From assembly GCF_000821185.2 (NCBI RefSeq), contig NZ_CP050855.1, positions 1,426,001 to 1,490,000 on the forward strand: a stretch of 64,000 nucleotides of DNA, written 5' to 3'. Positions within the stretch are counted from its first letter, which is position 1; every line of letters starts with the position of its first letter. The stretch comes from Serratia symbiotica (lineage in GTDB: Bacteria; Pseudomonadota; Gammaproteobacteria; Enterobacterales; Enterobacteriaceae). The notes under the pieces were generated by a model, which was given only the letters and a program-made list of their open reading frames with translations, made no database searches and was not told the DNA's origin. This document shows positions 1 through 8,894 of this stretch, piece by piece. A program made the position numbers and the translations under genes.

Positions 1-259
1 GATCTCTGCAAAAACTGCGATTGCGGGTTGAGTGCCGACATTGAGCATGCCGGGCGACTTTGCGTTAACCTGCCACGTCACACTTTAATTTTCAACAGCC
101 GTGTGACGCGACATTTTAATGAAAAAAAACGCCTGTGACATGTCACAACAGCACACGGCTAATAGATGTGATATGAATAGCAGCGCATAAGAATGCAAAA
201 ACTGCCTTTCGGCGGTTCATATTGCACGCATCAAGCAACTTACTTAATAAGTTAACAAC
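1..259. other. Prophage left edge, no clear gene
   Basis: This stretch lies left of the leftward Q gene, where P2-like phages have the cos region. A plus-strand frame is open from the window edge to about 141 and would encode a Cys-rich tail (CKNCDC near the start), but it has no visible start and I do not recognise it. I could not identify a cos sequence. The rest shows only a small inverted repeat near 205-220. Confidence 0.35.
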
Positions 260-1297
260 TTACTGGTCATTTTTGAGCAGTTCATACAGATTGAAGCTGA
301 TCACCTCTTCCCCGACCCAGTCGTTTAGCTCGCACAATCGTTCCTGTAATGGCGACATTTCATTAATCGCAAACACTCGCGCAGCCTTTTCCACATCCCC
401 TAAACCGCCGCTGTTGTTCGGCACAATCCCCATCAATTGCGGTGGCGTGCGTTGAGACGCCAGCTGATCGTCGCGCGTCACTCCCTTGATGTTCAAAAAC
501 TCATCTTTTGCCGCTACCTCGGCCAGCGGAATAAGCTGCAAGCCGTCCGGCTTACCGCCAGGCGCGTACATAAACAGATTGCGGAAATTACCCGGCCCTT
601 TCGATTCCTTCAGCGCCTTTCGCAGGTTGTCGATATCCTCCTGTTTGTGCGCGGCATCGTTCATGTACAGAATAAAGCCGGCATGGCTGCCGTTGAGGTA
701 GTATTTCCGGCGAAACAGCGTTGCGGCCTCGTTCAGCCAAATGGAGTTAAGTGCAGAAAGGTACTCGGGAACGCCGTAGATCTCCTGATTAATGTCCGGG
801 TCAAGCAGGTGGAAAATGGTGCCATCTTCAAACTGATGCGGCTCCGCCCACGATTGAACAAACCAATATGAGTCCGGGTTGACGCCGCGACGGGTATATT
901 TCGCCAGGCTGGGAACCAGCTTCATTATCCCGCCGAGGCGGTTGTAACGTGCCTCCATGAACGCATTGCCGAACACCATAAAATCCAGAGCGTAGCGGCT
1001 AAAATCCTGCTTTGACAGCAAGGGGTGAGGTTTAAACATGCTCACTAAAATGTTGCGTTTCATCATGATAGACGAAGTGTGATGCACAGCTGAACGGAAT
1101 GTCTTCGCCAGGCCGTTGAACGAGATTGGCGGCTCATACCAGCGATCGACGACGCAGCACTCCAGATAATCCAGTATTTCGCGCCGATCCAACATCGGGA
1201 TCGGGTCGCCGAAGGTGAACGCCTCAACGTGTTGCGCGCCAGTCTGTTTATGTGTCGTTGGCTGGGCATGCTTGCGGCCCCGGTTGCGCTTGCTCAT
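260..1297 (-). CDS. Q: P2-like portal protein gpQ
   Basis: Portal protein of a P2-like phage, forming the dodecameric ring at the capsid vertex through which DNA is packaged and to which the tail attaches. The 345-residue length matches P2 gpQ (344), and the N-terminal half (basic start, then the FGDPIPMLDRRE region) is typical of the family. It is transcribed leftward directly behind P: the P stop abuts the Q start at 1297/1298, so the two are translationally linked as in P2. Expression should depend on the Ogr-activated late promoter at 3145-3162. No truncation is visible. Confidence 0.95.
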   Translation of the reverse strand: MSKRNRGRKHAQPTTHKQTGAQHVEAFTFGDPIPMLDRREILDYLECCVVDRWYEPPISFNGLAKTFRSAVHHTSSIMMKRNILVSMFKPHPLLSKQDFSRYALDFMVFGNAFMEARYNRLGGIMKLVPSLAKYTRRGVNPDSYWFVQSWAEPHQFEDGTIFHLLDPDINQEIYGVPEYLSALNSIWLNEAATLFRRKYYLNGSHAGFILYMNDAAHKQEDIDNLRKALKESKGPGNFRNLFMYAPGGKPDGLQLIPLAEVAAKDEFLNIKGVTRDDQLASQRTPPQLMGIVPNNSGGLGDVEKAARVFAINEMSPLQERLCELNDWVGEEVISFNLYELLKNDQ

Positions 1298-3067
1298 TTA
1301 GTAGATCTCCATAAAACCTGTATTGCTACCGGTTGCCCCTTCGAGCGGTTCATTGAATAAGGCGTGCATAACGGCCCATGCCACATCGCCGTGGCTGACG
1401 CCTTCGGCGCGGCTGGTGACATAGGTTGTCCGCCGGCCGGTGGCCGTCATTTGCTTGCGGATGGACATAAACGCCTGAGCGATATCCAGCGCGCCGGCAT
1501 CAAACTCCAGGCGGCCGGAGCGGATCACGTCGCGGGCCTTCAGTACGAGGTCGGTTTTCATTTCCAGGCTGTAGTTGATGGCGTTAACCGCCGGGAAGAA
1601 TTGGCGCACCAGTTGCGACACCGCGCGGCCCAGGCCGGTGTTGTCGATACCGATATAACTCACGTTGTAACGTTCGGTCAGCGCCTTGATGTTGCGGGCC
1701 TGCGCAGCAAAATCCATCCCGCGCCACTGATGGCGCTCCAGCACCCGGAATTTTCCGCCGGCAACCAGCGGCGGCAGAATGACCGCACACCCGGCGCTGT
1801 CGCCATCTTCAGAACTGGCGGGGTCATAACCGATCCAGACTTCACGCGACGCTACCGGGCGCAATGCAAAAGGCTTGACGTCCGTCCAGTGCTCCCAACT
1901 GTCCACCATGCAGCGCTGCATTTCACCCATCGGGAAGACAGACGATGTATCGTCGATGAAGTTGCACATAAACAGGTTGTCAAAATCTTCATCGCTGTTT
2001 TCCTCTCGCAGCTCGTCGAGGTCGAAAAGGTCGCATCCGCCGCGCAACGCATCTTCAAGGGTGACGATCTGGCGGAATTGTTTGTCCTCACAGAGCACGC
2101 CGTCGGCCAGGCGTTTATAGCTAACGTCAATTTCACGGCGGCGATCCTTGGACTTACCCTTGTTGAACAGCGTGCCATTCCAGAAGGAATAGGCTTCATG
2201 CGTCATGCTCGATGGGGTGGAAAAGTAGGTCGAGCGATAGCGGGTTTGCGACGCCATACCCGATGCGGCGCGGCGCAGTTTTTTGAAGCCGGGGATCCAG
2301 AAATATTCATCCAGATACAGGTTGCCGGGCCGGCCCTGGGCGGTGTTGGAGTTGGTGCCGAGGAAATGCAATTCCGCCGCGTTCGGCAGGATGATCGTTT
2401 CCCCACGCAGCTCCACATCGACCTCTTGCGCAAAGGCGATGATGTAGTTTTTGAACTGGTGCGCCTGCGCCTTGGAGGCGGAAACAAACATCTGATTGCG
2501 CCCCGTGTCTAGGGCGTCGATCAGGGCTTCGCGTGCAAAATAGTACGTCGCGCCGATCTGGCGCGATTTCAGGATGTTGCGGATACGAAAATCTTTCGAC
2601 AGCCCCGCCTCGTACCATCGCCGTTGATAGGCAAACATCTGTTCGAGAAAGATTTCTTTCAGACGGGCATGCTGTTCGCCGGTGAAAACGTTCTTTTGCA
2701 TGCGCTGGCGCGGCCCTGCGTTTCGGCTCCCAATATTGGGATTAAGATCGGCCTCATTGCCGCCACTTTTGTATTTGCCGATGCGCGCATGCCGTTCGGC
2801 CTGGCGCGCCAGCAGGTCAATTTCCTTAAGGTCGCGCCCTTCTTTCTCCGGTTTCAGTATCAGTTGGCAATAGCGGGCGGCAGTGGTGATCTGCATCTGA
2901 TCGAGCGGGCCGTAGTCGTCCCACTTGTCGCGGCGTTTCCAACTGTGTACCGTGACGGGATTCTCCCCGATCATTTCGGCGATGTGAGTTACCCGAAGCC
3001 CCTGCCAATACAGGTACATGGCCTGACGGCGGGGATCCAGATCGGTGCTGATAGTAATTGCGCTCAT
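1298..3067 (-). CDS. P: P2-like terminase large subunit (ATPase) gpP
   Basis: Large terminase subunit that powers DNA packaging. Its length (589 aa) equals P2 gpP (590). The N-terminal part has a helix-turn-helix-like segment (residues about 15-45, HIAEMIGENPVTVHSWKRRD) expected to bind DNA. The centre has the ATPase region (KSRQIGATYYFAREA around residue 168, the family's variant P-loop), followed by a nuclease-like C-terminal half containing the GYDPASSEDGDSAG segment. It forms a leftward two-gene unit with Q and is divergent from O. Both directions can be served by the palindromic Ogr box in the 187-bp gap. Confidence 0.95.
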   Translation of the reverse strand: MSAITISTDLDPRRQAMYLYWQGLRVTHIAEMIGENPVTVHSWKRRDKWDDYGPLDQMQITTAARYCQLILKPEKEGRDLKEIDLLARQAERHARIGKYKSGGNEADLNPNIGSRNAGPRQRMQKNVFTGEQHARLKEIFLEQMFAYQRRWYEAGLSKDFRIRNILKSRQIGATYYFAREALIDALDTGRNQMFVSASKAQAHQFKNYIIAFAQEVDVELRGETIILPNAAELHFLGTNSNTAQGRPGNLYLDEYFWIPGFKKLRRAASGMASQTRYRSTYFSTPSSMTHEAYSFWNGTLFNKGKSKDRRREIDVSYKRLADGVLCEDKQFRQIVTLEDALRGGCDLFDLDELREENSDEDFDNLFMCNFIDDTSSVFPMGEMQRCMVDSWEHWTDVKPFALRPVASREVWIGYDPASSEDGDSAGCAVILPPLVAGGKFRVLERHQWRGMDFAAQARNIKALTERYNVSYIGIDNTGLGRAVSQLVRQFFPAVNAINYSLEMKTDLVLKARDVIRSGRLEFDAGALDIAQAFMSIRKQMTATGRRTTYVTSRAEGVSHGDVAWAVMHALFNEPLEGATGSNTGFMEIY

Positions 3068-3144
3068 GCTTTATCGGCCTGAATTTCAACGTTTCAATAC
3101 CGAAAGGCTACCTACGCGCCACAACCAACACCCCTAAAGCGCCT

Positions 3145-3162
3145 TGTGCCATCGACCACACA
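3145..3162. promoter_or_regulatory. Ogr/Delta box for the divergent P-Q and O-L operons
   Basis: TGT-N12-ACA dyad (core TTGTGCCA...ACACAA) between P and O. It matches the activator-binding element of P2 late promoters and is repeated almost identically at 8831 and 13158. Its position allows it to serve leftward P-Q and rightward O onward. Confidence 0.75.
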
Positions 3163-3254
3163 AAGCCGCCGCGTTGTCCCGTCATCCCGACCCAGCCAAC
3201 ATAGGCCAAACACGGCCAATACCGGCCCATCTGCTGACTGATCGGGGCTTACCC

Positions 3255-4055
3255 ATGCCAATATCAAAATATTTCCGCGTCGCCGTTGAAGGCGCGACCA
3301 GTGACGGCCGCAAAATCGAACGCCGGCATATCGAAGAAATGGCGGAAACGTTCTCGCCAGCATTCCGCCCGGCGCGCGCCAACCTTGAGCATTACCTGAG
3401 CATTTTTCCAAACAGCGACTTTAAGGCCCAGGGCGACGTCGTCGCGTTGAAGGCGGAGGAAATCACCTCCGGCCAATTGAAAGGCAAGCTGGCGCTGATG
3501 GCGCAGGTTGATGCGACGGATGGACTGGTGAAGCTGAACAACGATCGGCAAAAAATTTACACCAGTATCGAGTATTACCCGCAATTTGCCGACACCGGCA
3601 AAGCCTACCTGACCGGGCTGGCGTTTACCGACAATCCGGCATCGCTGGGTAGCGAAGTCATGAAATTCACCGCCAATAACCTGGCGCAAACCAGCGGGCT
3701 GCACTTCGGGGCGCTGGAAGAAACCGTTATGGAGTTTGACGCGCCAGACGCCGAAAAACCGAACCTTCTCACCCAAATCAAGGCCATGTTCAGCAAAAAA
3801 CAGCACTCCGATGACGGCCGTTTTTCCGACGTTCATCAGGCGGTGGAATTTGTCGCAGAACGCCAGCAAGGGCTTGAGACCAAAATCGAAGCATTTTCCG
3901 GTCTGCAAACCACCGTCGAATCGCTGGAAAGTCAGCTGAAAGACGCGAAAGCCGAGCTTTCCGCGCTGAAAAGCACCCTCAGCACTTCTGACCGATCCAC
4001 GCACCGCCGCGACCTGTCTACCGGCGGTGGCGATAACGTCTTAACCGACTGCTAA
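3255..4055 (+). CDS. O: P2-like capsid scaffold/protease gpO
   Basis: Internal scaffold and maturation serine protease that guides assembly and cleaves N, O and itself. The ATG at 3255 (MPISKYFRVAVEG) is chosen because it aligns with the start of P2 gpO; the upstream in-frame extension runs through the promoter. The protein has 266 residues against 284 in P2. Expected catalytic residues are present in order: Asp in the SDGR motif near the start, His in NLEHY, and Ser in YTSIEY. The C-terminal third (about 175-240) is Glu/Lys/Gln-rich and predicted coiled coil, which is the scaffolding part. Confidence 0.94.
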   Translation: MPISKYFRVAVEGATSDGRKIERRHIEEMAETFSPAFRPARANLEHYLSIFPNSDFKAQGDVVALKAEEITSGQLKGKLALMAQVDATDGLVKLNNDRQKIYTSIEYYPQFADTGKAYLTGLAFTDNPASLGSEVMKFTANNLAQTSGLHFGALEETVMEFDAPDAEKPNLLTQIKAMFSKKQHSDDGRFSDVHQAVEFVAERQQGLETKIEAFSGLQTTVESLESQLKDAKAELSALKSTLSTSDRSTHRRDLSTGGGDNVLTDC

Positions 4056-4115
4056 CGGACTGTCGGCGAAAACAAGCACCGCATCGACATAAACGACCGG
4101 AACAAGGAATAATCA

Positions 4116-5210
4116 ATGAAACCGAATACCCGCAAGCAATATAAAATGCTGCTGAGCCAGGTTGCGAACCTGAACCACATCGACCCCGAAGACGTAGCAG
4201 CAACATTCACCGTTGACCCCACGGTAACGCAGCGACTGGAAGACAAGATTCAGGATAGCAGCGGCTTTCTGAAGAAGGTCAACATCATTCCTGTTGACGA
4301 GCAAAGCGGCTCTAAAGTCGGCCTGGGGATTGACCGCCCCGTCGCCAGCACGACCAACACCGACGACAAAGAACGTGAGCCGGTGGATCCAACCAGCCTT
4401 GACGAAGTGGGCTATGTGTGTACCCAGACCAACTTTGACACGGCGCTGAAATATTCCAAGCTGGACGCCTGGAGTAAATTCAAAGACTTCCAGATCCGTA
4501 TTCGCAACCAGATCGTGAAACGCCAGGGCCTCGACCGCATCATGATCGGTTGGAACGGCACCAGCCGCGCCAGAACGTCGGATATCACCCTCAACAAGCT
4601 GTTGCAGGACGTCAACATCGGCTGGTTGCAAAAAGTCCGCAAGGGCGCGCCTGGGCAGGTGATGGATAAGGTGCTGGGCGAGGATGGCAGCGTCGTGTCG
4701 GAAAAAATTCGCATCGGCACCGATGGCGACTATCACAACCTGGATGCGCTGGTGATGGATGCCGTCAACGAGTTGATCGCCGCTTGGTATCAGGACGACA
4801 CCGAACTGGTCGCCGTTGTTGGCCGTTCCCTGTTGGCGGACAAGTATTTCCCGCTCGTCAACCAGGAGCAGCCAAATACCGAGTCTTTGGCCGCCGATAT
4901 CATCATCAGCCAGAAGCGTTTGGGCGGCTTGCAGGCGGTGCGTGTCCCGTTCTTCCCGGACAACACCATTTTCATCACCCGACTGGATAACCTGTCGATC
5001 TACTGGCAAGACGGCACGCGCCGCCGCCACATCATCGATAACCCGAAGCGCGACCGCATTGAAAACTACGAGTCCGTCAACGAAGCCTATGTCGTTGAAG
5101 ACTACGAGGGTGTGGCGCTGATCGAAAACATCCAGATCCTGAAGGCGAAAGCCACTGCACCAGCCGGCCAGCAGCCAGTGCAACAGCCAACGGAAACCAC
5201 GGAGGGCTAA
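4116..5210 (+). CDS. N: P2-like major capsid protein gpN
   Basis: Major head protein with the HK97-type fold, trimmed by gpO during maturation. The 364-residue length is close to P2 gpN (357) and the N-terminus (MKPNTRKQYKMLLSQVANLN) is characteristic. A good ribosome binding site (AAGGAA) precedes the ATG. It sits between scaffold O and small terminase M with only 3 bp to M, as in P2. The C-terminal tail is unusually rich in Gln, Pro and Thr. Confidence 0.96.
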   Translation: MKPNTRKQYKMLLSQVANLNHIDPEDVAATFTVDPTVTQRLEDKIQDSSGFLKKVNIIPVDEQSGSKVGLGIDRPVASTTNTDDKEREPVDPTSLDEVGYVCTQTNFDTALKYSKLDAWSKFKDFQIRIRNQIVKRQGLDRIMIGWNGTSRARTSDITLNKLLQDVNIGWLQKVRKGAPGQVMDKVLGEDGSVVSEKIRIGTDGDYHNLDALVMDAVNELIAAWYQDDTELVAVVGRSLLADKYFPLVNQEQPNTESLAADIIISQKRLGGLQAVRVPFFPDNTIFITRLDNLSIYWQDGTRRRHIIDNPKRDRIENYESVNEAYVVEDYEGVALIENIQILKAKATAPAGQQPVQQPTETTEG

Positions 5211-5213
5211 TCC

Positions 5214-5870
5214 ATGAGCAGCCCGGCACGCAGACACAAGCACTACATTGCCGCGCAGCAGTCCGCCTCACTGGATGAGGCGGCAAGCCTGAGCCATCTG
5301 GGCAATTACGACCTGTTGCTGTTCAAAATGCATCAGGATCTGGCGCGGCTTAGCGGCGTCGAATCCCACGAAACCAAAGCCGAGTTGAAGCGCGGCATGC
5401 TGCCTACCTACATGCCGTGGGTGGCCGGTGTGCTGCAAAGCAACGCAGGCCGGCAGGATGCGATCCTGATGCGTGTGCTGGTCTGGATTCTGGATATTGG
5501 CGAGTTGGAGTATGCCCTGGATATCGGCGAATACGCCATCCGGCACGATCTTGTTGCGCCCGACGGTTTCGACCGCTCGACCAGTTGCCTGCTCGCTGAA
5601 GAGATCGCCGCCGCAGCACAGCGCGACCTTTCCGCCGGCCGGCCGCTGAACACGGCGCAGCTGCAACGCGCGCAGCAACTGCTGGCAAATCAGGACATGC
5701 CTGATCGGGTGAAAGCCCGCCTGTTCAAGTTTGTTGGCTATGCATTGCGACAGGACGGCGATGCCGTGCTGGCACTGGACATGCTGAAAAAAGCCCTGCT
5801 GAAAGATGAAAACTCCGGCGTAAAAACGGATATCAAGCAGCTGGAAAAAGTCATTCAGGCAGGAAGTTAA
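5214..5870 (+). CDS. M: P2-like terminase small subunit gpM
   Basis: Terminase endonuclease subunit that cuts at cos with gpP. Its length is 218 aa (P2 gpM 247), with the family N-terminus SSPARRHKHY. The ribosome binding site GGAGG lies inside the end of N, so the genes are translationally coupled. It is largely helical with no transmembrane segment. The order O-N-M-L supports the assignment. Confidence 0.93.
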   Translation: MSSPARRHKHYIAAQQSASLDEAASLSHLGNYDLLLFKMHQDLARLSGVESHETKAELKRGMLPTYMPWVAGVLQSNAGRQDAILMRVLVWILDIGELEYALDIGEYAIRHDLVAPDGFDRSTSCLLAEEIAAAAQRDLSAGRPLNTAQLQRAQQLLANQDMPDRVKARLFKFVGYALRQDGDAVLALDMLKKALLKDENSGVKTDIKQLEKVIQAGS

Positions 5871-5962
5871 CCGAATCGCCCCCGGCGAGGGCGGCACGGG
5901 AGCCGCGACAGGTTTAAACCGCATCAATGCTCCCGTCCACCGCCCACCTAACAGGAAAACGC

Positions 5963-6484
5963 ATGGTCAGCATCGCAATAGAACCCGCACCCGGCGACAA
6001 AAAGCCCGGCAACGCGCTGGAAATCGACATCGCCAAGCAGCCGACGCCGCCGGCCACCACCATCATCAAAAATACGGACTTTTGGCCGGATATCGACCTG
6101 AAACAGTACCGCGAAGACATGCGGCAGGACGGCACCATCACCCAGCCGCGCCTGCTTGAAGCGGCGCGGAATGCCATCAACGAAGTCAACGATCGGCTGG
6201 CGGACTGGCGCAAGCAGCAACAACCGGCGGGCTACAGCGAACTGGAACAAGTTCCCGCCGATCACCTGGACGACGAGAGCACCCGCGTGCAGCTTTATCG
6301 CCGTGCCGTGTTCTGTCTGACTCAGGCCAGCGTTACCGAGCGTTTTCGCAGCTTCGACGCCACGGCATGCGGTTCAAAGCGCGCCGACGCTATCGAACCG
6401 TCGATCGATGATCTCCGCCGCGATGCAGATTGGGCCATCAATGACCTGCAATCGCTGCCGCGCATGACGGTAGAGCTGATCTGA
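5963..6484 (+). CDS. L: P2-like head completion protein gpL
   Basis: Head completion/stabilisation protein that closes the portal after packaging. The ATG at 5963 gives 173 residues, close to P2 gpL (169), and follows AGGAAAACGC. The upstream in-frame start at 5927 would add an unrelated 12-residue extension. The stop codon overlaps the first base of X (6484), the usual tight packing of this cluster. Confidence 0.92.
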   Translation: MVSIAIEPAPGDKKPGNALEIDIAKQPTPPATTIIKNTDFWPDIDLKQYREDMRQDGTITQPRLLEAARNAINEVNDRLADWRKQQQPAGYSELEQVPADHLDDESTRVQLYRRAVFCLTQASVTERFRSFDATACGSKRADAIEPSIDDLRRDADWAINDLQSLPRMTVELI

Positions 6485-6687
6485 TGAAGGTGTATGCGCA
6501 CCAGGGCGACACCGTTGATGCGCTGTGCCAGCGCTACTACGGCAAGACGCAGGACGTGACCGAGCAAGTATTGCTGAATAATCCAGGTCTGGCAGACCAG
6601 GGGCCGATATTGCCGCACGGCTACCCAGTTGACATACCGGACATTGTTCAATCCGAATCGGTTCAGACCCTGCAATTGTGGGATTAA
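6484..6687 (+). CDS. X: P2-like tail protein gpX
   Basis: Small essential tail protein. At 67 residues it equals P2 gpX in length and keeps the family pattern: MKVYAHQGDTVDALC at the N-terminus, a central NPGLADQGPILPHG segment and a terminal LWD. The fold resembles a LysM-like module. It overlaps the L stop by one base and precedes the lysis genes. Confidence 0.93.
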   Translation: MKVYAHQGDTVDALCQRYYGKTQDVTEQVLLNNPGLADQGPILPHGYPVDIPDIVQSESVQTLQLWD

Positions 6688-6708
6688 TCCCAGCGCGGGA
6701 GGTGGAGA

Positions 6709-6975
6709 ATGAAACTCATGACTGAAAAGATTGCCGCCGGTATTAACTACTGCATTGCCGGCGGCTTATGCACTGGTGGGCTGATCGACTGGTTTCGCCA
6801 CGTTGACTGGAATCAGGTAGCCGTGATCGGCGGTTTTCTCCTGGGCCTGATCACCTATCTCACGCAGACCTATTTCGACTGGCGGCGCACGCGGGCCTAT
6901 GAGAAAGGCGTCAACGCCGGCCTCATTACCGAGCCGCCGGCGAAACGCGGGCTTTTTAATAAGGAAGCCGAATAA
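6709..6975 (+). CDS. Phage holin, class II type
   Basis: Probable holin, sitting where P2 has gene Y. The start at 6709 follows a strong GGAGGTGGAG ribosome binding site; a second ATG three codons later could give a dual-start product. The 88 residues contain two hydrophobic segments (about 12-28 and 38-56) and end with a charged, cytoplasmic tail (KRGLFNKEAE). It overlaps the endolysin start (TAATG at 6973-6977), so holin and lysozyme are co-translated. Because the endolysin has a signal-anchor, this protein may act as a pinholin-like membrane depolariser; that is inference. Confidence 0.82.
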   Translation: MKLMTEKIAAGINYCIAGGLCTGGLIDWFRHVDWNQVAVIGGFLLGLITYLTQTYFDWRRTRAYEKGVNAGLITEPPAKRGLFNKEAE

Positions 6976-7460
6976 TGGCGATGTCACCTGCCCTGCGTAA
7001 AACGCTGTTCGGTGCGGCCGGCACTGGCGCGCTGGCGATCGCCACATTGATGATCCCTGAGCTTGAAGGCGTCAAGTTTGAACCTTATCGCGACGTGGCC
7101 GGCGTGCTGACTGTGTGTTACGGCCACACCGGGGCCGATATCGTGCCGGGCAAGCGCTATACCCAGGCGGAATGCAAGGCAATCCTGGATAAAGACCTGA
7201 TCCCCTTTGAGCGATTGGTCAATCGATCGGTAAAAGTGCCGGCGACAGAGTATCAAAAAGCCGCCCTGAACAGTTTCAGCTATAACGTGGGCGTCAGCGC
7301 CTTTGAGCGCTCGTCCCTGCTGCGCAAGCTGAACGCCGGCGACTATGCAGGTGCATGCGACGGCCTGCGCCAGTGGATTTATGCCGGCGGTAAGCCGTGG
7401 AAAGGCTTAATGAATCGCCGCGATATTGAACACGAGGTCTGCACCTGGGGGCAAAAATGA
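6975..7460 (+). CDS. SAR endolysin, GH24 lysozyme
   Basis: Phage lysozyme cleaving peptidoglycan. The catalytic triad spacing Glu-8-Asp-5-Thr is visible: Glu in PELEG, Asp in PYRD, Thr in VLTVCYGHT. The N-terminus (residues 9-27, TLFGAAGTGALAIATLMIP) is a weakly hydrophobic, Gly/Ala-rich segment typical of a signal-anchor-release endolysin, so export would be Sec-dependent with activation on membrane depolarisation. The length of 161 aa is normal for the family. It overlaps holin at its start and lysB at its end. Confidence 0.92.
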   Translation: MAMSPALRKTLFGAAGTGALAIATLMIPELEGVKFEPYRDVAGVLTVCYGHTGADIVPGKRYTQAECKAILDKDLIPFERLVNRSVKVPATEYQKAALNSFSYNVGVSAFERSSLLRKLNAGDYAGACDGLRQWIYAGGKPWKGLMNRRDIEHEVCTWGQK

Positions 7461-7894
7461 CCCGCCTGGCCGCCGGCATCACACTGATCGCGCTTTGTGT
7501 GCTGGCGTTTCTGGTTTACAGCAATCAGGGGCTGCGCCAGGAACGCGAAACGTTGCGAAGCGACAACAAGAGACTGGCCGGCCAGATCGAGTGGCAGAAT
7601 AAAATGCAAATAGCCGTCGCCAGCATCGAAGAAAACCGAAGCCGAGAGCTGACCAATGCAAAAAATAAAACTGATGATCTGCAACGCGATGTTGATGATG
7701 GCCGCCGCCGGCTGCGCCTCCACGCCTCATGCTCGTCCGCCGGCCCCTCCGGCATGGCTGATGCAGCCGCCGCCCGACTTACTGACGCCGCTCAACGGGA
7801 TTATTTCACCCTCAGAACGCGAATAGAAACCGCCAACATACAGATCGCCGGGCTGCAAGACTACATTCGCGACATCTGCCTGGCGCAACCGTAG
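7457..7894 (+). CDS. lysB: Inner-membrane spanin (LysB/Rz-like)
   Basis: Inner-membrane subunit of the spanin complex, which disrupts the outer membrane in the last step of lysis. It starts 4 bp inside the lysozyme gene. The N-terminal segment (about residues 4-20) is a membrane anchor, followed by a long Glu/Arg/Lys-rich coiled coil of the periplasmic domain. The outer-membrane partner lysC is nested in the +1 frame at 7656-7826. Confidence 0.85.
   Translation: MTRLAAGITLIALCVLAFLVYSNQGLRQERETLRSDNKRLAGQIEWQNKMQIAVASIEENRSRELTNAKNKTDDLQRDVDDGRRRLRLHASCSSAGPSGMADAAAARLTDAAQRDYFTLRTRIETANIQIAGLQDYIRDICLAQP
7656..7826 (+). CDS. lysC: Outer-membrane spanin lipoprotein, nested in lysB
   Basis: A 56-codon frame wholly inside lysB, +1 relative to it. 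It encodes MQKIKLMICNAM, a hydrophobic stretch and a perfect lipobox (AAG before Cys20), then a very Pro-rich mature part (ARPPAPPAWLMQPPP). This is the classic Rz1/LysC outer-membrane spanin: short, lipoylated, Pro-rich and embedded in the inner-membrane spanin gene. It would pair with LysB across the periplasm. Confidence 0.88.
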   Translation: MQKIKLMICNAMLMMAAAGCASTPHARPPAPPAWLMQPPPDLLTPLNGIISPSERE

Positions 7895-7902
7895 GAGCTG
7901 CC

Positions 7903-8370
7903 ATGTTAAAACCGGACTCCCTGCGCGCCGCCTTGGGTGACGCCGTCAGTCACATCAGAGAAAACCCTGATTTTCTGCATATCTTTATTGATAAGGGCAC
8001 GATTTACAGCACCTTCGCCCCGTCGCTGTCGTTTGAGTATCAATACACCCTCAACATGATTGTGACCAACTACGCTGATGACGCCAATCTGTTGATCGTC
8101 CCTATTCTGCATTGGCTGCGCACCAATCAGCCGGACATTATGGCGAACCCGGATAAGCGCGGCGACGGCTTCACCTTTGAGGCGGATTTCTTGAATAACG
8201 GGGTGAGAGATATCAGCATTGACTTGAAACTGACAGAGCGCGTGATCGTCAAAGAGGAAAACGGCAAGCTACACGTCAGCCACGCTGAGGAACCGCCACC
8301 TCCGCCGAACAACGTCACCGAGTTTGAGATCTGGATGCAGGGCCGGAAGATGACAGCATGGCCCGCTTAG
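7903..8370 (+). CDS. R: P2-like tail completion protein gpR
   Basis: Tail completion protein needed to join or finish the tail tube. At 155 residues it has exactly the P2 gpR length. A ribosome binding site (TAGGAG) precedes the ATG. The acidic fold with a terminal FEIWMQGRKMTAW region fits the family. Its 3' end overlaps S by 13 bp. Confidence 0.92.
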   Translation: MLKPDSLRAALGDAVSHIRENPDFLHIFIDKGTIYSTFAPSLSFEYQYTLNMIVTNYADDANLLIVPILHWLRTNQPDIMANPDKRGDGFTFEADFLNNGVRDISIDLKLTERVIVKEENGKLHVSHAEEPPPPPNNVTEFEIWMQGRKMTAWPA

Positions 8371-8813
8371 ACGATTTCCAGACGTTGGACGATACACTTT
8401 CTGTATTGCTCCAACAGCTTTCCCCGCAGTCGCGGCGCGTGTTCACGCTCCAGGTGGCGAAAGAATTGCGCCAGCGCCAGCAAAAGCATATTCAAGAGCA
8501 AAAAAAACCGGACGGTTCCCCCTACGTCCCGCGCAAGAACAAGCGCCGGGACAAACAGGGCCGCATCCGCCGCAAGATGTTCACGCGCTTGCGCACCGCA
8601 CGCTTTATGAAGACGGAATCCGGCCCCGATGAAGCCGCCGTTACCTTCGCCGCCGCCGTGGCGAATTTGTCCGCCGTCCACCATTACGGCCTACGTGATA
8701 AAGTCAGCCGGAACGGCCCGACAGTGCGTTATGAGCGCCGGCAACTGCTCGGCTTTACTGACGACGATATCGAATGGATCAAGGATCTGGCCTTGACCCA
8801 CATAGCCAAATAA
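8358..8813 (+). CDS. S: P2-like tail completion protein gpS
   Basis: Tail completion protein paired with gpR. It has 151 residues (P2 gpS 150) and the family's basic central block (YVPRKNKRRDKQGRIRRKMF). It starts inside R, implying coupling. It is the last gene of this segment before the V promoter. Confidence 0.92.
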   Translation: MARLDDFQTLDDTLSVLLQQLSPQSRRVFTLQVAKELRQRQQKHIQEQKKPDGSPYVPRKNKRRDKQGRIRRKMFTRLRTARFMKTESGPDEAAVTFAAAVANLSAVHHYGLRDKVSRNGPTVRYERRQLLGFTDDDIEWIKDLALTHIAK

Positions 8814-8830
8814 CCACATCCCCGCCGCCT

Positions 8831-8848
8831 TGTGCCAGCGATGGCACA
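8831..8848 (+). promoter_or_regulatory. Ogr/Delta box of late promoter PV
   Basis: TGT-N12-ACA palindrome (TTGTGCCA then TGGCACAA) about 60 bp upstream of V, the position of the P2 PV promoter for V-W-J-I-H. It is the most symmetrical of the three copies. Confidence 0.78.
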
Positions 8849-8894
8849 AGGCGCATCACATGCCCCCCGCGCCCGCACGCGTCACACTGGCGGT

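Noticed and set aside
1364..2512. Long rightward frame of 382 codons
   Set aside because: It is the antisense of terminase gene P; it has no family resemblance and no ribosome binding site.
4113..5243. Long leftward frame of 376 codons
   Set aside because: Antisense of the major capsid gene N; composition follows N's third-codon positions.
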